A DNA stretch of 64,000 nt from RYN-230 sp036497945 (GTDB lineage Bacteria; Actinomycetota; Actinomycetes; Streptosporangiales; Streptosporangiaceae): positions 1-64,000 of the forward strand of contig DASXIN010000135.1 in NCBI GenBank assembly GCA_036497945.1. The letters are read 5' to 3'. Position numbers and translations under genes: made by a program. The notes under the pieces were generated by a model. The model was not told where the DNA came from and ran no database searches. It was given only the letters and a program-made list of their open reading frames with translations. Shown piece after piece: positions 50,995-60,170 of the stretch. Each line of letters opens with the position of its first letter. The stretch's first letter is position 1.

Positions 50995-52517
50995 CGACGA
51001 CCTTCCCCACCGCCGACGAGGACGGGATGGCCGCGCCGACCGCCCGGCAGCGTGACCGTCGCGACCCCTCCGGCGCTGCGGCGCGGGCGACCGGTGCCCA
51101 CGCCCGGACGCTGGCCGGAAGCTGGCTGGCCCGGCATCCCGCGTGGCCGATCGTCGCGATGTTGGCTGGGTACCCGTTGTGGTGGGCGCTGGGCATCGCC
51201 GACTTCATGTTCCCCCTGCTGGCGATCCCCATGGCTGCTCGGATGCTCGCGTGGCGGGCGCACGGGCGCACCATCCGGCTGCCACCCGGGTTTGGGTTGT
51301 GGCTGCTTTTCCTGCTGTGGGTGCTGGCCGGCGCCGTCACCTTGAGCCTCACCGCACCAGGCACCGTGGACAGCGCCGTGAGCCATCGGATCGTCTCGTT
51401 CGTCAACCGTGGCACCCAGTACGCCGGTGTCACCGTCCTGCTGCTGTACGCCGGGAACCTCACCCGGCAGGAACTCTCCCGGCAGCGGATGGCCTGGCTG
51501 CTTGGCCTGCTGGCCATCTACGCCACGGCGGGCGGCGTGCTGGGCATGCTTGATCCGGGGCTCCAGTTCAGCTCACCCGCCCTGGCCCTGGTGCCGAGCA
51601 GCCTGCAGAGCAACGTGCAGATCCAGGCGATGATGCATCCGGGTCTCAGCCAGATCCAGACCGTGCTCGGCACTCCCGAAGGGCGCCCCAAGGCGCCGTT
51701 CGACTACACCAACACCTGGGGCAACTGCCTGGCCCTACTGCTGCCCTGGCTGCTGGCGGCCTGGTGGTCGCACGGGACCAGGCGGCAACGCTGGATCGCC
51801 GCGGGCGTGGCGGTGATCGCGCTGGCGCCGATCATTTACTCGCTGAACCGCGGCGTCTGGCTGGCCCTGGGCGTGGCCGGCGCCTATGTGGCGGTGCGGC
51901 TGGCGGCCCGGGGCCGGGTGGCGCTGCTCGGCGCGATCTGCGGCGGGCTGATCCTGATCACCCTGGCCATCGTGGCCACACCTCTGCAACAGGTCATCGC
52001 CCTCCGCTTCCAGCATCAGAAGAGCAACCCGCTCCGCACGTCACTCTCGGTGGTGGCAGTCGAGGACAGCCTGGCCTCCCCGATCATCGGGTACGGCGAC
52101 ACCCGGCAGCAGATCGGCGGGCCGCAGTCGATTGCGGTCGGCCCCACGGCCAAATGCCGGAACTGCGGTGAGGCCGCGGTGGGCAGCAATGGCCAGCTCT
52201 GGCTGCTGCTGGTCTGCAACGGGATAGTGGGTGCCGGCCTCTACCTGCTGTTCTTCGCTCGGGTGCTGTGGCGCTACCGGAGAGACATGACTCCGTATGG
52301 GCTGGCCGGCTCGCTCGCCGTGCTGATGTCCTTCGCGTTCATGATTTCCTACGACGCCGTCGGCGCACCGCTCGCCATCACCATGCTGTCGGTCGCCCTG
52401 CTCTGGCGCAATGACCGGGAGCGGGCTCTCGACAGCGCCGTTCCGGCCGGCCAGGGCGCTCTGGCAGACACGGATGACGCAAGATCCGACCGGTGGCCGG
52501 CGCACACGCGCGGGTGA
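50991..52517 (+). CDS. O-antigen ligase/polymerase (WaaL/Wzy-like) membrane protein
   Basis: A 508-residue polytopic membrane protein with about 11-12 hydrophobic segments. PFDYTNTWGNCLALLLPWLL and SLNRGVWLALGVAGAYVAV fit the conserved part of the O-antigen ligase domain (the N-R-G region), followed by a large loop with GYGDTRQQIGG. It would polymerise or transfer the glycan on the outer face of the membrane. Coupled to both neighbours by overlap. Confidence 0.8.
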   Translation: MTTTFPTADEDGMAAPTARQRDRRDPSGAAARATGAHARTLAGSWLARHPAWPIVAMLAGYPLWWALGIADFMFPLLAIPMAARMLAWRAHGRTIRLPPGFGLWLLFLLWVLAGAVTLSLTAPGTVDSAVSHRIVSFVNRGTQYAGVTVLLLYAGNLTRQELSRQRMAWLLGLLAIYATAGGVLGMLDPGLQFSSPALALVPSSLQSNVQIQAMMHPGLSQIQTVLGTPEGRPKAPFDYTNTWGNCLALLLPWLLAAWWSHGTRRQRWIAAGVAVIALAPIIYSLNRGVWLALGVAGAYVAVRLAARGRVALLGAICGGLILITLAIVATPLQQVIALRFQHQKSNPLRTSLSVVAVEDSLASPIIGYGDTRQQIGGPQSIAVGPTAKCRNCGEAAVGSNGQLWLLLVCNGIVGAGLYLLFFARVLWRYRRDMTPYGLAGSLAVLMSFAFMISYDAVGAPLAITMLSVALLWRNDRERALDSAVPAGQGALADTDDARSDRWPAHTRG

Positions 52518-54196
52518 CCGGAGCCGGCCGGGCCGCACGTAACGTGCGGCCGGCCCGGCCGACTCCCGGCGCCCCAGGCACCCAAGGCACCCCGGACAGC
52601 ACGGGAGTCGGCCGCAGCCGACTGGCCGAAGTGGCCCGGGGCAGCACGCTGAACCTCGCCGGGGCAGGCATCTCCGCGGTGACCACGCTGGCCGTGACCG
52701 TGCTAGTGACCAGGGAGTTCAGCAAGCCGGTGGCAGGCGCCTTCTTCACGACGACCTCGCTGTTCCTCATCGTCGAGGCGGTGGCCAGCCTCGGCGCGTT
52801 CACCGGGCTGGTGTACTTCCTCGCCCGGCTGCGCTCGCTCGGCGCGGAGAACCGGATCCCGGCCATCATGCGTGCGGCGGTCATCCCGGTGATCGTGGTC
52901 TCGCTGGTCGCCACGGCCGCGCTGCTGCTGGCCGCGACACCGCTGTCCGGTCTCCTGCTGGACGGCCAGCTGGGCCGGGCCGGGGCCACTCCCGCGGCAG
53001 TGGCGCGTGCCCTGCGGGCCCTGGCGCTCACCCTCCCGTTCGCGACCCTGCTGGACACGTTCCTGGGCGCGAGCCGCGGGTACCGGGACATGCGGCCAAC
53101 CGTGCTGATCGACCGGATAGCCCGGTCGTCCGCCCAGCTGATCGGGATTGCCGTGGCGGCCGTGGCCGGGAGCGCAGCGCTGCTGGCACCGCTCTGGGCG
53201 CTGCCCTACGTGCCGGCCGGGGCCGCCGCCTGGCTGTGGCTGCGCCACATCCAGCGCCGGCAGCGGGAACGGCGGCAGGACGCGCCGGTGATCCCGCCGC
53301 CCGCGGTCGGCCGGCGGCTGGCCGACCGGCGGCTCGCCAACGCCAACCCGCGCGGATTCTGGCGCTTCACCACGCCGCGGGCAATCGCCAGCCTGGCCCA
53401 GATCACCATCCAGCGGATCGATATCGTCCTGGTAGCCATGATCCGCGGGCCAGCGGAGGCGGCCGTCTACACCGCCGCGACCCGCTTCCTGGTCGCTGGG
53501 CAGCTCGGCAACGGCGCGCTCAGCATGGCGGCCCAGCCACGGTTTACTGAGCTGTTCGCGGTGGGCAACCGCCGCGGCGCGAACGACCTCTACCAGACCA
53601 CCACCGGCTGGCTTGTCCTGCTGACCTGGCCGCTGTACCTGCTGGCCGTCATCTACGGCCCGGAGGTGCTCACCCTGTTCGGGCATGCCTACCGGGCCGG
53701 CGACACCGTGATGGTCATCCTCGGCCTGACCATGCTCCTCGCGACTGCCTGCGGCCAGGTCGACATGGTGCTCATCACCACCGGGCGGAGCAGCTGGAGC
53801 CTGGCCAACGGGCTGCTGGCCGTCGGCATCAACGTCGGCCTGGACCTGGTACTGATCCCACGCTACGGGATCGAGGGCGCGGCGATCGGGTGGTCCGCGG
53901 CGATCGTCACGACGAACCTGCTGCCGCTGGCGCAACTGGCCGCGGTGCCCCGGCTGCATCCGTTCGGGCGGGGCACCCTGACCGCCATCGCCCTGACCAC
54001 GGCGAGCTTCGCCGGCGCGCCGCTGGCCGTGCGAACCCTGCTCGGCACAGGCGGCGTGGCATCCATCGCGGGCGCGGTGGCTGGATGCGTGCTGATGGCC
54101 GCCGGGCTGTGGTGCTTCCGGCAGCCGCTGCGGCTCGCGGTCATGCCGGGGTTCACCCGGCGCCAGAGCCCAGCCGCCCAGGCCAGCGCCAGATGA
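52514..54196 (+). CDS. Wzx/MurJ-type polysaccharide flippase
   Basis: A 560-residue membrane protein of the MOP superfamily with about 14 hydrophobic segments. ARGSTLNLAGAGISAVTTLA opens the first domain; LGASRGYRDMRPTVLIDRIA and RGPAEAAVYTAATRFLVAGQ are typical of lipid-linked oligosaccharide flippases. A ~45-residue Pro/Ala-rich N-terminus precedes. The start is GTG 52514, giving a GTGA overlap with the ligase gene; GTG 52493 is an alternative. Confidence 0.85.
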   Translation: MTGAGRAARNVRPARPTPGAPGTQGTPDSTGVGRSRLAEVARGSTLNLAGAGISAVTTLAVTVLVTREFSKPVAGAFFTTTSLFLIVEAVASLGAFTGLVYFLARLRSLGAENRIPAIMRAAVIPVIVVSLVATAALLLAATPLSGLLLDGQLGRAGATPAAVARALRALALTLPFATLLDTFLGASRGYRDMRPTVLIDRIARSSAQLIGIAVAAVAGSAALLAPLWALPYVPAGAAAWLWLRHIQRRQRERRQDAPVIPPPAVGRRLADRRLANANPRGFWRFTTPRAIASLAQITIQRIDIVLVAMIRGPAEAAVYTAATRFLVAGQLGNGALSMAAQPRFTELFAVGNRRGANDLYQTTTGWLVLLTWPLYLLAVIYGPEVLTLFGHAYRAGDTVMVILGLTMLLATACGQVDMVLITTGRSSWSLANGLLAVGINVGLDLVLIPRYGIEGAAIGWSAAIVTTNLLPLAQLAAVPRLHPFGRGTLTAIALTTASFAGAPLAVRTLLGTGGVASIAGAVAGCVLMAAGLWCFRQPLRLAVMPGFTRRQSPAAQASAR

Positions 54197-54245
54197 GCCA
54201 TTGATCAGTCCGGAAGACGAGTGAAGGCAAAGGGTGTGATGGGCA

Positions 54246-55136
54246 ATGGGTAAAATCCTGGCCGTCCTGCTGTGGCCGGCGGGCATCGCCCTCATCGTGT
54301 GCATCGGGGCCGTACTGGCCAGGCGGGTTTCGGACGGCCCGCTGGAACCGGGGTCGGGCGGCCTGACCGGCCTGTCCGGGTCACCGGGACGGCGGCGGCA
54401 TGGCCACGCCCTGGGCAACGACGGCGCTGGGCAGCCGTCCGCCATCCGGTCCGCCGGGAAGTTCCTGCTCATCCTGCTCGGCTGCTCGATCGTGGCCTGG
54501 GGGGTGATGTGCCTGCTGGGCGTTGTCGCCATCCACGCCGGGCCAACCATCGACAAGCCGATCTTCAACTGGACGATCGCGCACCGGTACCACTTCGTCA
54601 AGGAGGGGATGGTGCGGGCCACCGAGGTCGGGGACAAGTACCCGACCTGGGCCGCAGCCGCCACCGCCGCGGTCCTGCTGGCAGTCACCTGGCGCCGGAA
54701 CCGGTGGCTGCCCCCGGTCGCGCTCGGCACGCTGATCATCTGGGATCACTTCCTCACCCTGGCCATCAACCACACCGAGCACCGCACCCCGCCGCCCGGT
54801 GCCGGCGGCATCTTCCCCTCGGGCGGGTCCGAGCGAGCCATCCTCTTCTACGGGCTGATCGCCTACCTGGTCTGGCGGGAGTTCAGCGGCCAGCGCCGGG
54901 CCGCGATCTGGGCCGCCACCGTGGTGGCCGCGCTGGGCTTCCACGAGGGGTACACCCGCTGGTACCTCGCCGTGCACTGGACCACCGACATTGTCGGTGG
55001 CTGGTTCTACGGCTGCCTGATGCTGGCGATCTACATCCTGGCCATCCGACTGGTCGCCGGCCCGGCCCGGGTGCCGAGCCTGGAACGGCCCCTGGTGGCG
55101 CCGACGAGGAACTACCCGGAGGGAGTTCCTGGATGA
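54246..55136 (+). CDS. PAP2-superfamily membrane protein with altered phosphatase motif
   Basis: A 296-residue membrane protein of the PAP2 fold. The third phosphatase motif is clear (YTRWYLAVHWTTDIVGGW), but the second reads GIFPSGGSERAILFYG, so the usual PSGH has lost its catalytic His. The first motif is only loosely kept (NHTEHRTPPP). It may act on polyprenyl phosphate by a different mechanism, or bind lipid without hydrolysing. Overlaps the following gene by 4 nt. Confidence 0.75.
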   Translation: MGKILAVLLWPAGIALIVCIGAVLARRVSDGPLEPGSGGLTGLSGSPGRRRHGHALGNDGAGQPSAIRSAGKFLLILLGCSIVAWGVMCLLGVVAIHAGPTIDKPIFNWTIAHRYHFVKEGMVRATEVGDKYPTWAAAATAAVLLAVTWRRNRWLPPVALGTLIIWDHFLTLAINHTEHRTPPPGAGGIFPSGGSERAILFYGLIAYLVWREFSGQRRAAIWAATVVAALGFHEGYTRWYLAVHWTTDIVGGWFYGCLMLAIYILAIRLVAGPARVPSLERPLVAPTRNYPEGVPG

Positions 55137-56365
55137 CGAGCCGCCCTGGGGACCAGGAACGGCTGGGCTACCTGCGCGATACCGCCGCGCTGCTCTGGCC
55201 GGCGCCCGCCCGGGTCACGCCAGGGGCCGACCAGGGCGGGAAACCGCCCCTGTCCGACCCGGTGACCAGCGAATTCTTCCTGATCCCGAGTGAGAGCTGG
55301 CCCCGGCTGCTGGTTCCGGCGACGCGGCGGGCCGCTGCCGCGGCGGTCCGCCGCTACGGGGAGCCCGGTTCCCGTACCGGGCGGCTGCGGGCCACTGTGC
55401 TGTCACTCGGCCTCAGCGCTGGACTCGGCCGCGCCGCGCTGCGGAGCAGGCTGCGCGTGCAGGCCCCGGCGGGCGCCAGCACGATCGAGACGTACCTGAG
55501 CGAGGTGCTGGACCGTGACGTCCGCGTGAGCATGCATCTGGGGCCGGCCCGGGCCAACCGCAAGCCGGTGCTCCAGTTGCTCAGCGCCCGCGGGGAGACG
55601 GTCGGTTACGCCAAGATCGGCATCAGTGAGCTCACCCGTGAACTCGTGCGTGCCGAGCACCAGGCGCTGAGCTGGATCAGCCAGGCCGGCCTGGCCAGCG
55701 TGGCCGCACCGGAGGTGCTGCACCTGGGGCGCTGGCAGGAACTCGACGTCCTGGTCCTCGGCGCGCTGCCGGTGTGGCTCCCGCGCCGCCCGCTCGGCCC
55801 GGACCAGCTCACCGCGGCCATGGCCGAGGTGGCCGGGCTGGCCGGGCTGCGGCAGGAGAAACTCGCCGACGGCGACTACCTGGCCAGACTGGGCGACCGG
55901 CTGAGCGCCGCGGACCAGGGCGACGACCGCGACGCACTCAGCACCGCCCTGGCCGCGCTGGCGGGTGCCGCGGGAGCTACCGTGCTCGACTACGGTCACT
56001 GGCATGGCGACTGGACGCCGTGGAACATGGCGAGCACTCGCCAGGGGCTGCTGCTGTGGGACTGGGAACGGTTCACCGGCGGCGTGCCGGTCGGCTTCGA
56101 CGCCCTGCACCACCGGCTGCAGACCCAGGTGATACCCGAACGCCGCGAGCCGGCGGTCGCGGCCCGGGACTGCATCGAGACCGCGCCGGCCCGGTTGGCG
56201 CCGTTCGGTGTCGGCGCGGAAGAGGCCACGCTCACCGCGCTCCTCTACCTGACTGACCTGGCCACGCGGTACCTGGTGGACCGGCAGGCCACCGCGGGAG
56301 CCCGGCTGGGTTCGCCGGGCACCTGGCTGATCCCGGCCATCGCCAGCGCGGTGGGCCGGCTGTGA
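55133..56365 (+). CDS. Aminoglycoside-phosphotransferase-like kinase-fold protein
   Basis: A 410-residue cytosolic protein. The catalytic-loop motif HGDWTPWNMAS (~295) and LLWDWERFTGG (DxE/DFG-like, ~315) are those of the APH/choline kinase fold, and GYAKIGISELTRELVRAEHQ the N-lobe Lys and helix-C Glu. It probably phosphorylates a small molecule or sugar of the pathway (inference). The start overlaps the PAP2 gene (ATGA). Confidence 0.75.
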   Translation: MTSRPGDQERLGYLRDTAALLWPAPARVTPGADQGGKPPLSDPVTSEFFLIPSESWPRLLVPATRRAAAAAVRRYGEPGSRTGRLRATVLSLGLSAGLGRAALRSRLRVQAPAGASTIETYLSEVLDRDVRVSMHLGPARANRKPVLQLLSARGETVGYAKIGISELTRELVRAEHQALSWISQAGLASVAAPEVLHLGRWQELDVLVLGALPVWLPRRPLGPDQLTAAMAEVAGLAGLRQEKLADGDYLARLGDRLSAADQGDDRDALSTALAALAGAAGATVLDYGHWHGDWTPWNMASTRQGLLLWDWERFTGGVPVGFDALHHRLQTQVIPERREPAVAARDCIETAPARLAPFGVGAEEATLTALLYLTDLATRYLVDRQATAGARLGSPGTWLIPAIASAVGRL

Positions 56366-56404
56366 CAGCAACCCAGCGGACATTTCGTCGGAAGGCTCGC
56401 GCTC

Positions 56405-57265
56405 GTGATTGATTCCTCCTCACTCTCCCCCCAGGCCAAGCGGGCGGTGCACAGCGTCTCGGTAACGGCCGGACGGCTCACCCACCGGGCCCGGATGCTC
56501 CCGGGCTTCCTCATCGTCGGGGCGCAGCGGTGCGGGACCACCTCCATGTACCGCACGCTGAGCCAGCACCCCGCGGTGCTCAAGTCGCCGCTGCACAAGG
56601 GGGTGCACTTTTTCGACACCTCCTACGACCGGGGGCTGCCCTGGTACCAGGGCCACTTCCCGCTGCGCAGCCGCGCGGCGCGGGCGGCCCGGGCCACCCC
56701 GGTGACCTTCGAGTCCAGCCCCTACTACATGTTCCACCCGCTGGCCGCGGAGCGGATCTCGCGGGACCTGCCTGGCGTGCGGCTGCTCGTGCTGCTTCGC
56801 GACCCGGTCGAGCGGGCGTACTCCGCCCACGCCCACGAGCTGGCCCGGGGGTATGAGACCGAGCCGTTCGAGCGGGCCCTGGAACTCGAGGCCAGCCGGC
56901 TGGCGGGTGAGGCGGAGCGGATTATGGCCGACCCCTCCTACCGCAGCCACAGTCACCAGCATCACGCCTACCGGACCCGGGGACAGTACATCGAGCAGCT
57001 CGAGCGGCTGGAGAAACTCTTCGGCCGGGACCGCATCCACGTGGTGGACAGCAGCGATTTTTTCACCGACCCGGCCCCGGTGTACGCCGCCGTGCTCGAC
57101 TTCCTGGGGCTCCCGTTCCTGGGCAACCCTGTTTTCGAGCGGCATAACGCCCGCCCGCGGTCGCCGCTGCCCGCACAGCTCGGGAAGGCGCTCGACGAGC
57201 ACTTCATCCCCTACGACAAACGGCTGGCCGGCTGGCTGGGCCGGGATCCGAGCTGGCGGCGATGA
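56405..57265 (+). CDS. PAPS-dependent sulfotransferase 1
   Basis: A 286-residue cytosolic-type sulfotransferase. The 5'-phosphosulfate loop is IVGAQRCGTTSMYRTLSQHP (~40) and the 3'-phosphate motif LLRDPVERAYSAHAHELARG (~135), with the RTRGQYIEQLERLEKLF segment typical of NodH/heparan-type enzymes. It moves sulfate from PAPS to a hydroxyl of a glycan or lipid. GTG start; overlaps sulfotransferase 2 by 4 nt. Confidence 0.88.
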   Translation: MIDSSSLSPQAKRAVHSVSVTAGRLTHRARMLPGFLIVGAQRCGTTSMYRTLSQHPAVLKSPLHKGVHFFDTSYDRGLPWYQGHFPLRSRAARAARATPVTFESSPYYMFHPLAAERISRDLPGVRLLVLLRDPVERAYSAHAHELARGYETEPFERALELEASRLAGEAERIMADPSYRSHSHQHHAYRTRGQYIEQLERLEKLFGRDRIHVVDSSDFFTDPAPVYAAVLDFLGLPFLGNPVFERHNARPRSPLPAQLGKALDEHFIPYDKRLAGWLGRDPSWRR

Positions 57266-58245
57266 CTGGGCGCACCGTCTCGGGCCGGCCGGGGCTCCTC
57301 GTCACCGGGCTGCCGAGGAGCGGCACGAGCTGGGTGGGCAAGATGCTCGAAGCAGGCCGGGAAGTGGTCTACGTCAACGAGCCGCTCAACCCGCAGCACC
57401 CGCCCGGGCGCTCCCCTGGCGTGCTCAACGCGGAGGTGGCGCACCGGTTCCAGTACATCTGCGCGGACAACGACGAGCCGTGGGCCCGGGCCTTCCACGA
57501 CACGCTGCGCCTCCGGTACCGCCCGATCGCGGAATTGCGGCGCAACCACGGTCCCTACGACCTGGCGCGGATGGCTAAGTACGGGACATCGTTCGCCGTG
57601 GGCCGGGCCCGCGGGCGGCGTGCGCTGGTCGACGATCCGTTCGCGGTGCTGTCCGCCGCCTGGTTCGCCGAGCGTCTCGGCTGCCAGGTCGTGGTGCTGG
57701 TCCGCCACCCGCTCAGTTTCGTCGGCAGCTGGCAGCGGCTCGGCTGGCGGGTGCGGCTCTCCGAGCTGCTGGATCAGCCGCTGCTCATGCGCGACCTGCT
57801 CGGCCCTTACCAGGACGAGATGCGGCAGGCGGACGGCTCGCCGGACCGGATAGCCGCCACGGCCCTGCTCTGGCGGATCACCTATTCCGTGCTCGGCGAT
57901 CTGGCCGGGCGGGCGCCCGACCTGCTGGCGCTCCGGCGTTACGAGGACCTGGCCAGCAACCCGCTGGACGGGTTCCGGGAGCTGTACCAGCTGTTCGGGC
58001 TTACCTGGACCGAGCAGGTACACGACCGGATCAGGTCCGCGACGGCCGGTGGCGGTGGGCAGAACCGGGCGCACGTTTGGAGCCTGCGCGGCGGCCTGTC
58101 GCGGACCGCGTTCCGGCCGATGGATTCGCGGGCCGCGCTGGCCGGTTACCGTGACCGGCTCACGGCGGAGGAGATCGACCGGGTGCGGGACCTCACCGCG
58201 GACACGGCGAAGCGGTACTACTCCGCCACCGGCGAGGTCAGTTAG
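57262..58245 (+). CDS. PAPS-dependent sulfotransferase 2
   Basis: A 327-residue sulfotransferase: LLVTGLPRSGTSWVGKMLEA at the N-terminus is the 5'-phosphosulfate loop and VVLVRHPLSFVGSWQRLGWR the 3'-phosphate site. RYEDLASNPLDGFRELYQLF later in the chain is also characteristic. Its sequence is distant from the neighbour, so a different acceptor position is likely. Its TAG stop overlaps the stop of the converging TagA gene. Confidence 0.87.
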   Translation: MTGRTVSGRPGLLVTGLPRSGTSWVGKMLEAGREVVYVNEPLNPQHPPGRSPGVLNAEVAHRFQYICADNDEPWARAFHDTLRLRYRPIAELRRNHGPYDLARMAKYGTSFAVGRARGRRALVDDPFAVLSAAWFAERLGCQVVVLVRHPLSFVGSWQRLGWRVRLSELLDQPLLMRDLLGPYQDEMRQADGSPDRIAATALLWRITYSVLGDLAGRAPDLLALRRYEDLASNPLDGFRELYQLFGLTWTEQVHDRIRSATAGGGGQNRAHVWSLRGGLSRTAFRPMDSRAALAGYRDRLTAEEIDRVRDLTADTAKRYYSATGEVS

Positions 58246-59087
58246 CGGTCCCCCGGGCTGGACGGGCGGCCGCGCCGCGCACCGCTCGAGGCCAGCAGGC
58301 GGAGCGCGAACGGCAGATCATGAATGAGGTAGCGCCGGAACAGCCGGCGCGGCTCACTGATCAGGCGGAACGCCCATTCCAGGCCACTGCGCTGCATCCA
58401 GCCCGGCGCCCGGTTCAGGGTGCCCGCCGCGAACGGGATCGCGGCCCCGCACGCCACGAACCAGGTGCCGGGCAGGTGAGGCGCCAAGCTGGTGATGACT
58501 TTTTCCTGCTTGGGGAAACCCAGGCCGACGTACACGATGTCCGGTGCCGCGATGACCACCCGGTCGCGCACGGCCCGGAGCGAGTCCGGGTTGCGGTCAA
58601 AGCCCACCGGCGGGGCGTCCGCGCCGGCCACCAGCAGGCCAGGATATCGGCGGCGAAGCTCGTCCCCCGCACGGTCCGGCACGCCTGGGTCACCGCCGAG
58701 CAGATAGATGGGGCAGCCCACGTGGGCCGCCGCCTCGGTCAGCGAGAAGATCAGCGATGAGCCGGTCACCCGTTCGGGCAGCGGGTCGCCGAGCAGCCGA
58801 GTAGCCCAGATCAGCGGCATGCCGTCGGGTACCACCAGGGACGCACCGGCGAGCAGGTCACGGATGGCCGGGTCGGCAGCCGCGCCGTAGCATTGGTCCA
58901 CGTTGGATGTGGCGATCCAGCCGCCGCGGCCAGCCTGGACAGCGCCGATGACGTGCTCGACGACCTGCGCCTCGGTGAGCCGGTCGAAGTCGAGGCCGGC
59001 CAGCCGTGTCTTCCGCACGGCAACGGGGCCGGGGTCACCGGCCTGGCGCGCCGCTAGCCGGCCGTGACTGTCCTGATTAAGCATCAC
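58242..59087 (-). CDS. WecG/TagA/CpsF-family glycosyltransferase
   Basis: A 281-residue GT26 enzyme. WIATSNVDQCYGAAADP, SLVVPDGMPLIWATRLLG (the conserved Asp), LPERVTGSSLIF and VYVGLGFPKQEKVI match the family. These enzymes add the second sugar (for example N-acetylmannosaminuronate or ManNAc) to a polyprenyl-PP-linked first sugar. Overlaps the GH26-like gene by 4 nt. Confidence 0.92.
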   Translation of the reverse strand: MMLNQDSHGRLAARQAGDPGPVAVRKTRLAGLDFDRLTEAQVVEHVIGAVQAGRGGWIATSNVDQCYGAAADPAIRDLLAGASLVVPDGMPLIWATRLLGDPLPERVTGSSLIFSLTEAAAHVGCPIYLLGGDPGVPDRAGDELRRRYPGLLVAGADAPPVGFDRNPDSLRAVRDRVVIAAPDIVYVGLGFPKQEKVITSLAPHLPGTWFVACGAAIPFAAGTLNRAPGWMQRSGLEWAFRLISEPRRLFRRYLIHDLPFALRLLASSGARRGRPSSPGDR

Positions 59088-60169
59088 TGCCCCTGGACGG
59101 AAAGATGCACCGGGTTGAAATAGCTGTTGTCGGCCATGCCGCGGAACTCACGCAACGCCGCTGCGTCGTCCTGCAGTGAATAGCTCAGCTGCGGGCCGTG
59201 CCCCGTCGGGTCAGCGTCGAAGTAGATGAGGGCCTTGATCTGCGGGTCGTCTCGCACCGTCTGCGTGGCATCGCGGAGCCAGGCCGCGCGGCCAGCCGAT
59301 CCGTAACTCCGCGGTACTCCGTACTCGCCGATCATGACCGGCCGCGGATGCTGCGCCGCCCAGGTGAGGAACGGCCCCACAGTGTTCGCGAAGCTGCGGT
59401 AGCCGCTCGCTCCCGGATAGGCGTCTGCGCAGATCCAGTCCACCTCGCTGTTGCCGGGATAGAAGGCCGCCGCACGGCCGTCCGCGAATCCGGCCGCGGT
59501 CGGGCACCACACCCACGCCACGTTGTTCACGTGCTCCGCTTTGAATATGACCCGGATGTGCTTCCAGGCGGCGACGTACTCGGCGCCGGAGTGGATCTGC
59601 CAGTGCAGGTTGGGCCGGTCCATCTCCCAGCGCCATTCCAGGAAGACCGGATGGCCGAAGGCCTTGATCGCGAGCGCCCGTTTCCTGATCCACTTGTCGT
59701 AGGCACCTGACACGATGGCTCTCGTGTCGGTTCCTGCCCAGGACACCAGGAGAGTGCTGCCTTGCCGGGCGAAGTCCAGGTCGCTCACGGTCGGGAAGGG
59801 CGCCTGCCACTTGAGGTAGGTGTGCACGATGTCGAGCCGGCGGCCGAGGTCACGCTGCAGGCTGTCGACCACCGCGATGCTGTTGGCCTGCGTGTAGACG
59901 GCCGGGCCGACCCAGGCCCCGAAGTACGCGCCGCGGGCTGGTGGGGTCGGGGCGGTGCGCGGATCGACGTACGTGGTGGGGTGTGCGGCGCTGGGGAAGC
60001 TGACCGTGGCCCTCGGCTGACCGGATCGGGTGCGGTTGCTCACCACGAGCACCACGATTACCGCCACGGCCACGGCCACGGCCACGGCTACCCAGCCCAG
60101 GTCGGCCAGCGGGTTCCGGGAGGAATGGGTGGCCGGGTTCCGGTGCCCGGCGGGTCCGCGTGCGCCCAT
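59084..60169 (-). CDS. Membrane-anchored GH26-like glycoside hydrolase
   Basis: A 361-residue protein. After a short basic N-terminus comes one membrane helix made of (VA) repeats, encoded by hexanucleotide repeats, then an extracytoplasmic TIM-barrel. EWRWEMDRPNLHW carries a likely acid/base Glu, and MIGEYGVPRSYGSAG a likely nucleophile Glu, as in GH26 beta-mannanases. Substrate unknown; it may trim the exported glycan. ATG 60169 is taken as start, one base after the GT2 stop. Confidence 0.75.
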   Translation of the reverse strand: MGARGPAGHRNPATHSSRNPLADLGWVAVAVAVAVAVIVVLVVSNRTRSGQPRATVSFPSAAHPTTYVDPRTAPTPPARGAYFGAWVGPAVYTQANSIAVVDSLQRDLGRRLDIVHTYLKWQAPFPTVSDLDFARQGSTLLVSWAGTDTRAIVSGAYDKWIRKRALAIKAFGHPVFLEWRWEMDRPNLHWQIHSGAEYVAAWKHIRVIFKAEHVNNVAWVWCPTAAGFADGRAAAFYPGNSEVDWICADAYPGASGYRSFANTVGPFLTWAAQHPRPVMIGEYGVPRSYGSAGRAAWLRDATQTVRDDPQIKALIYFDADPTGHGPQLSYSLQDDAAALREFRGMADNSYFNPVHLSVQGQ

Positions 60170-60170
60170 A

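Noticed and set aside
58242..58245. Overlapping stop codons of sulfotransferase 2 and the TagA-like gene
   Set aside because: Tail-to-tail overlap of TAG and TAA by two bases is curious but common in compact high-GC genomes.
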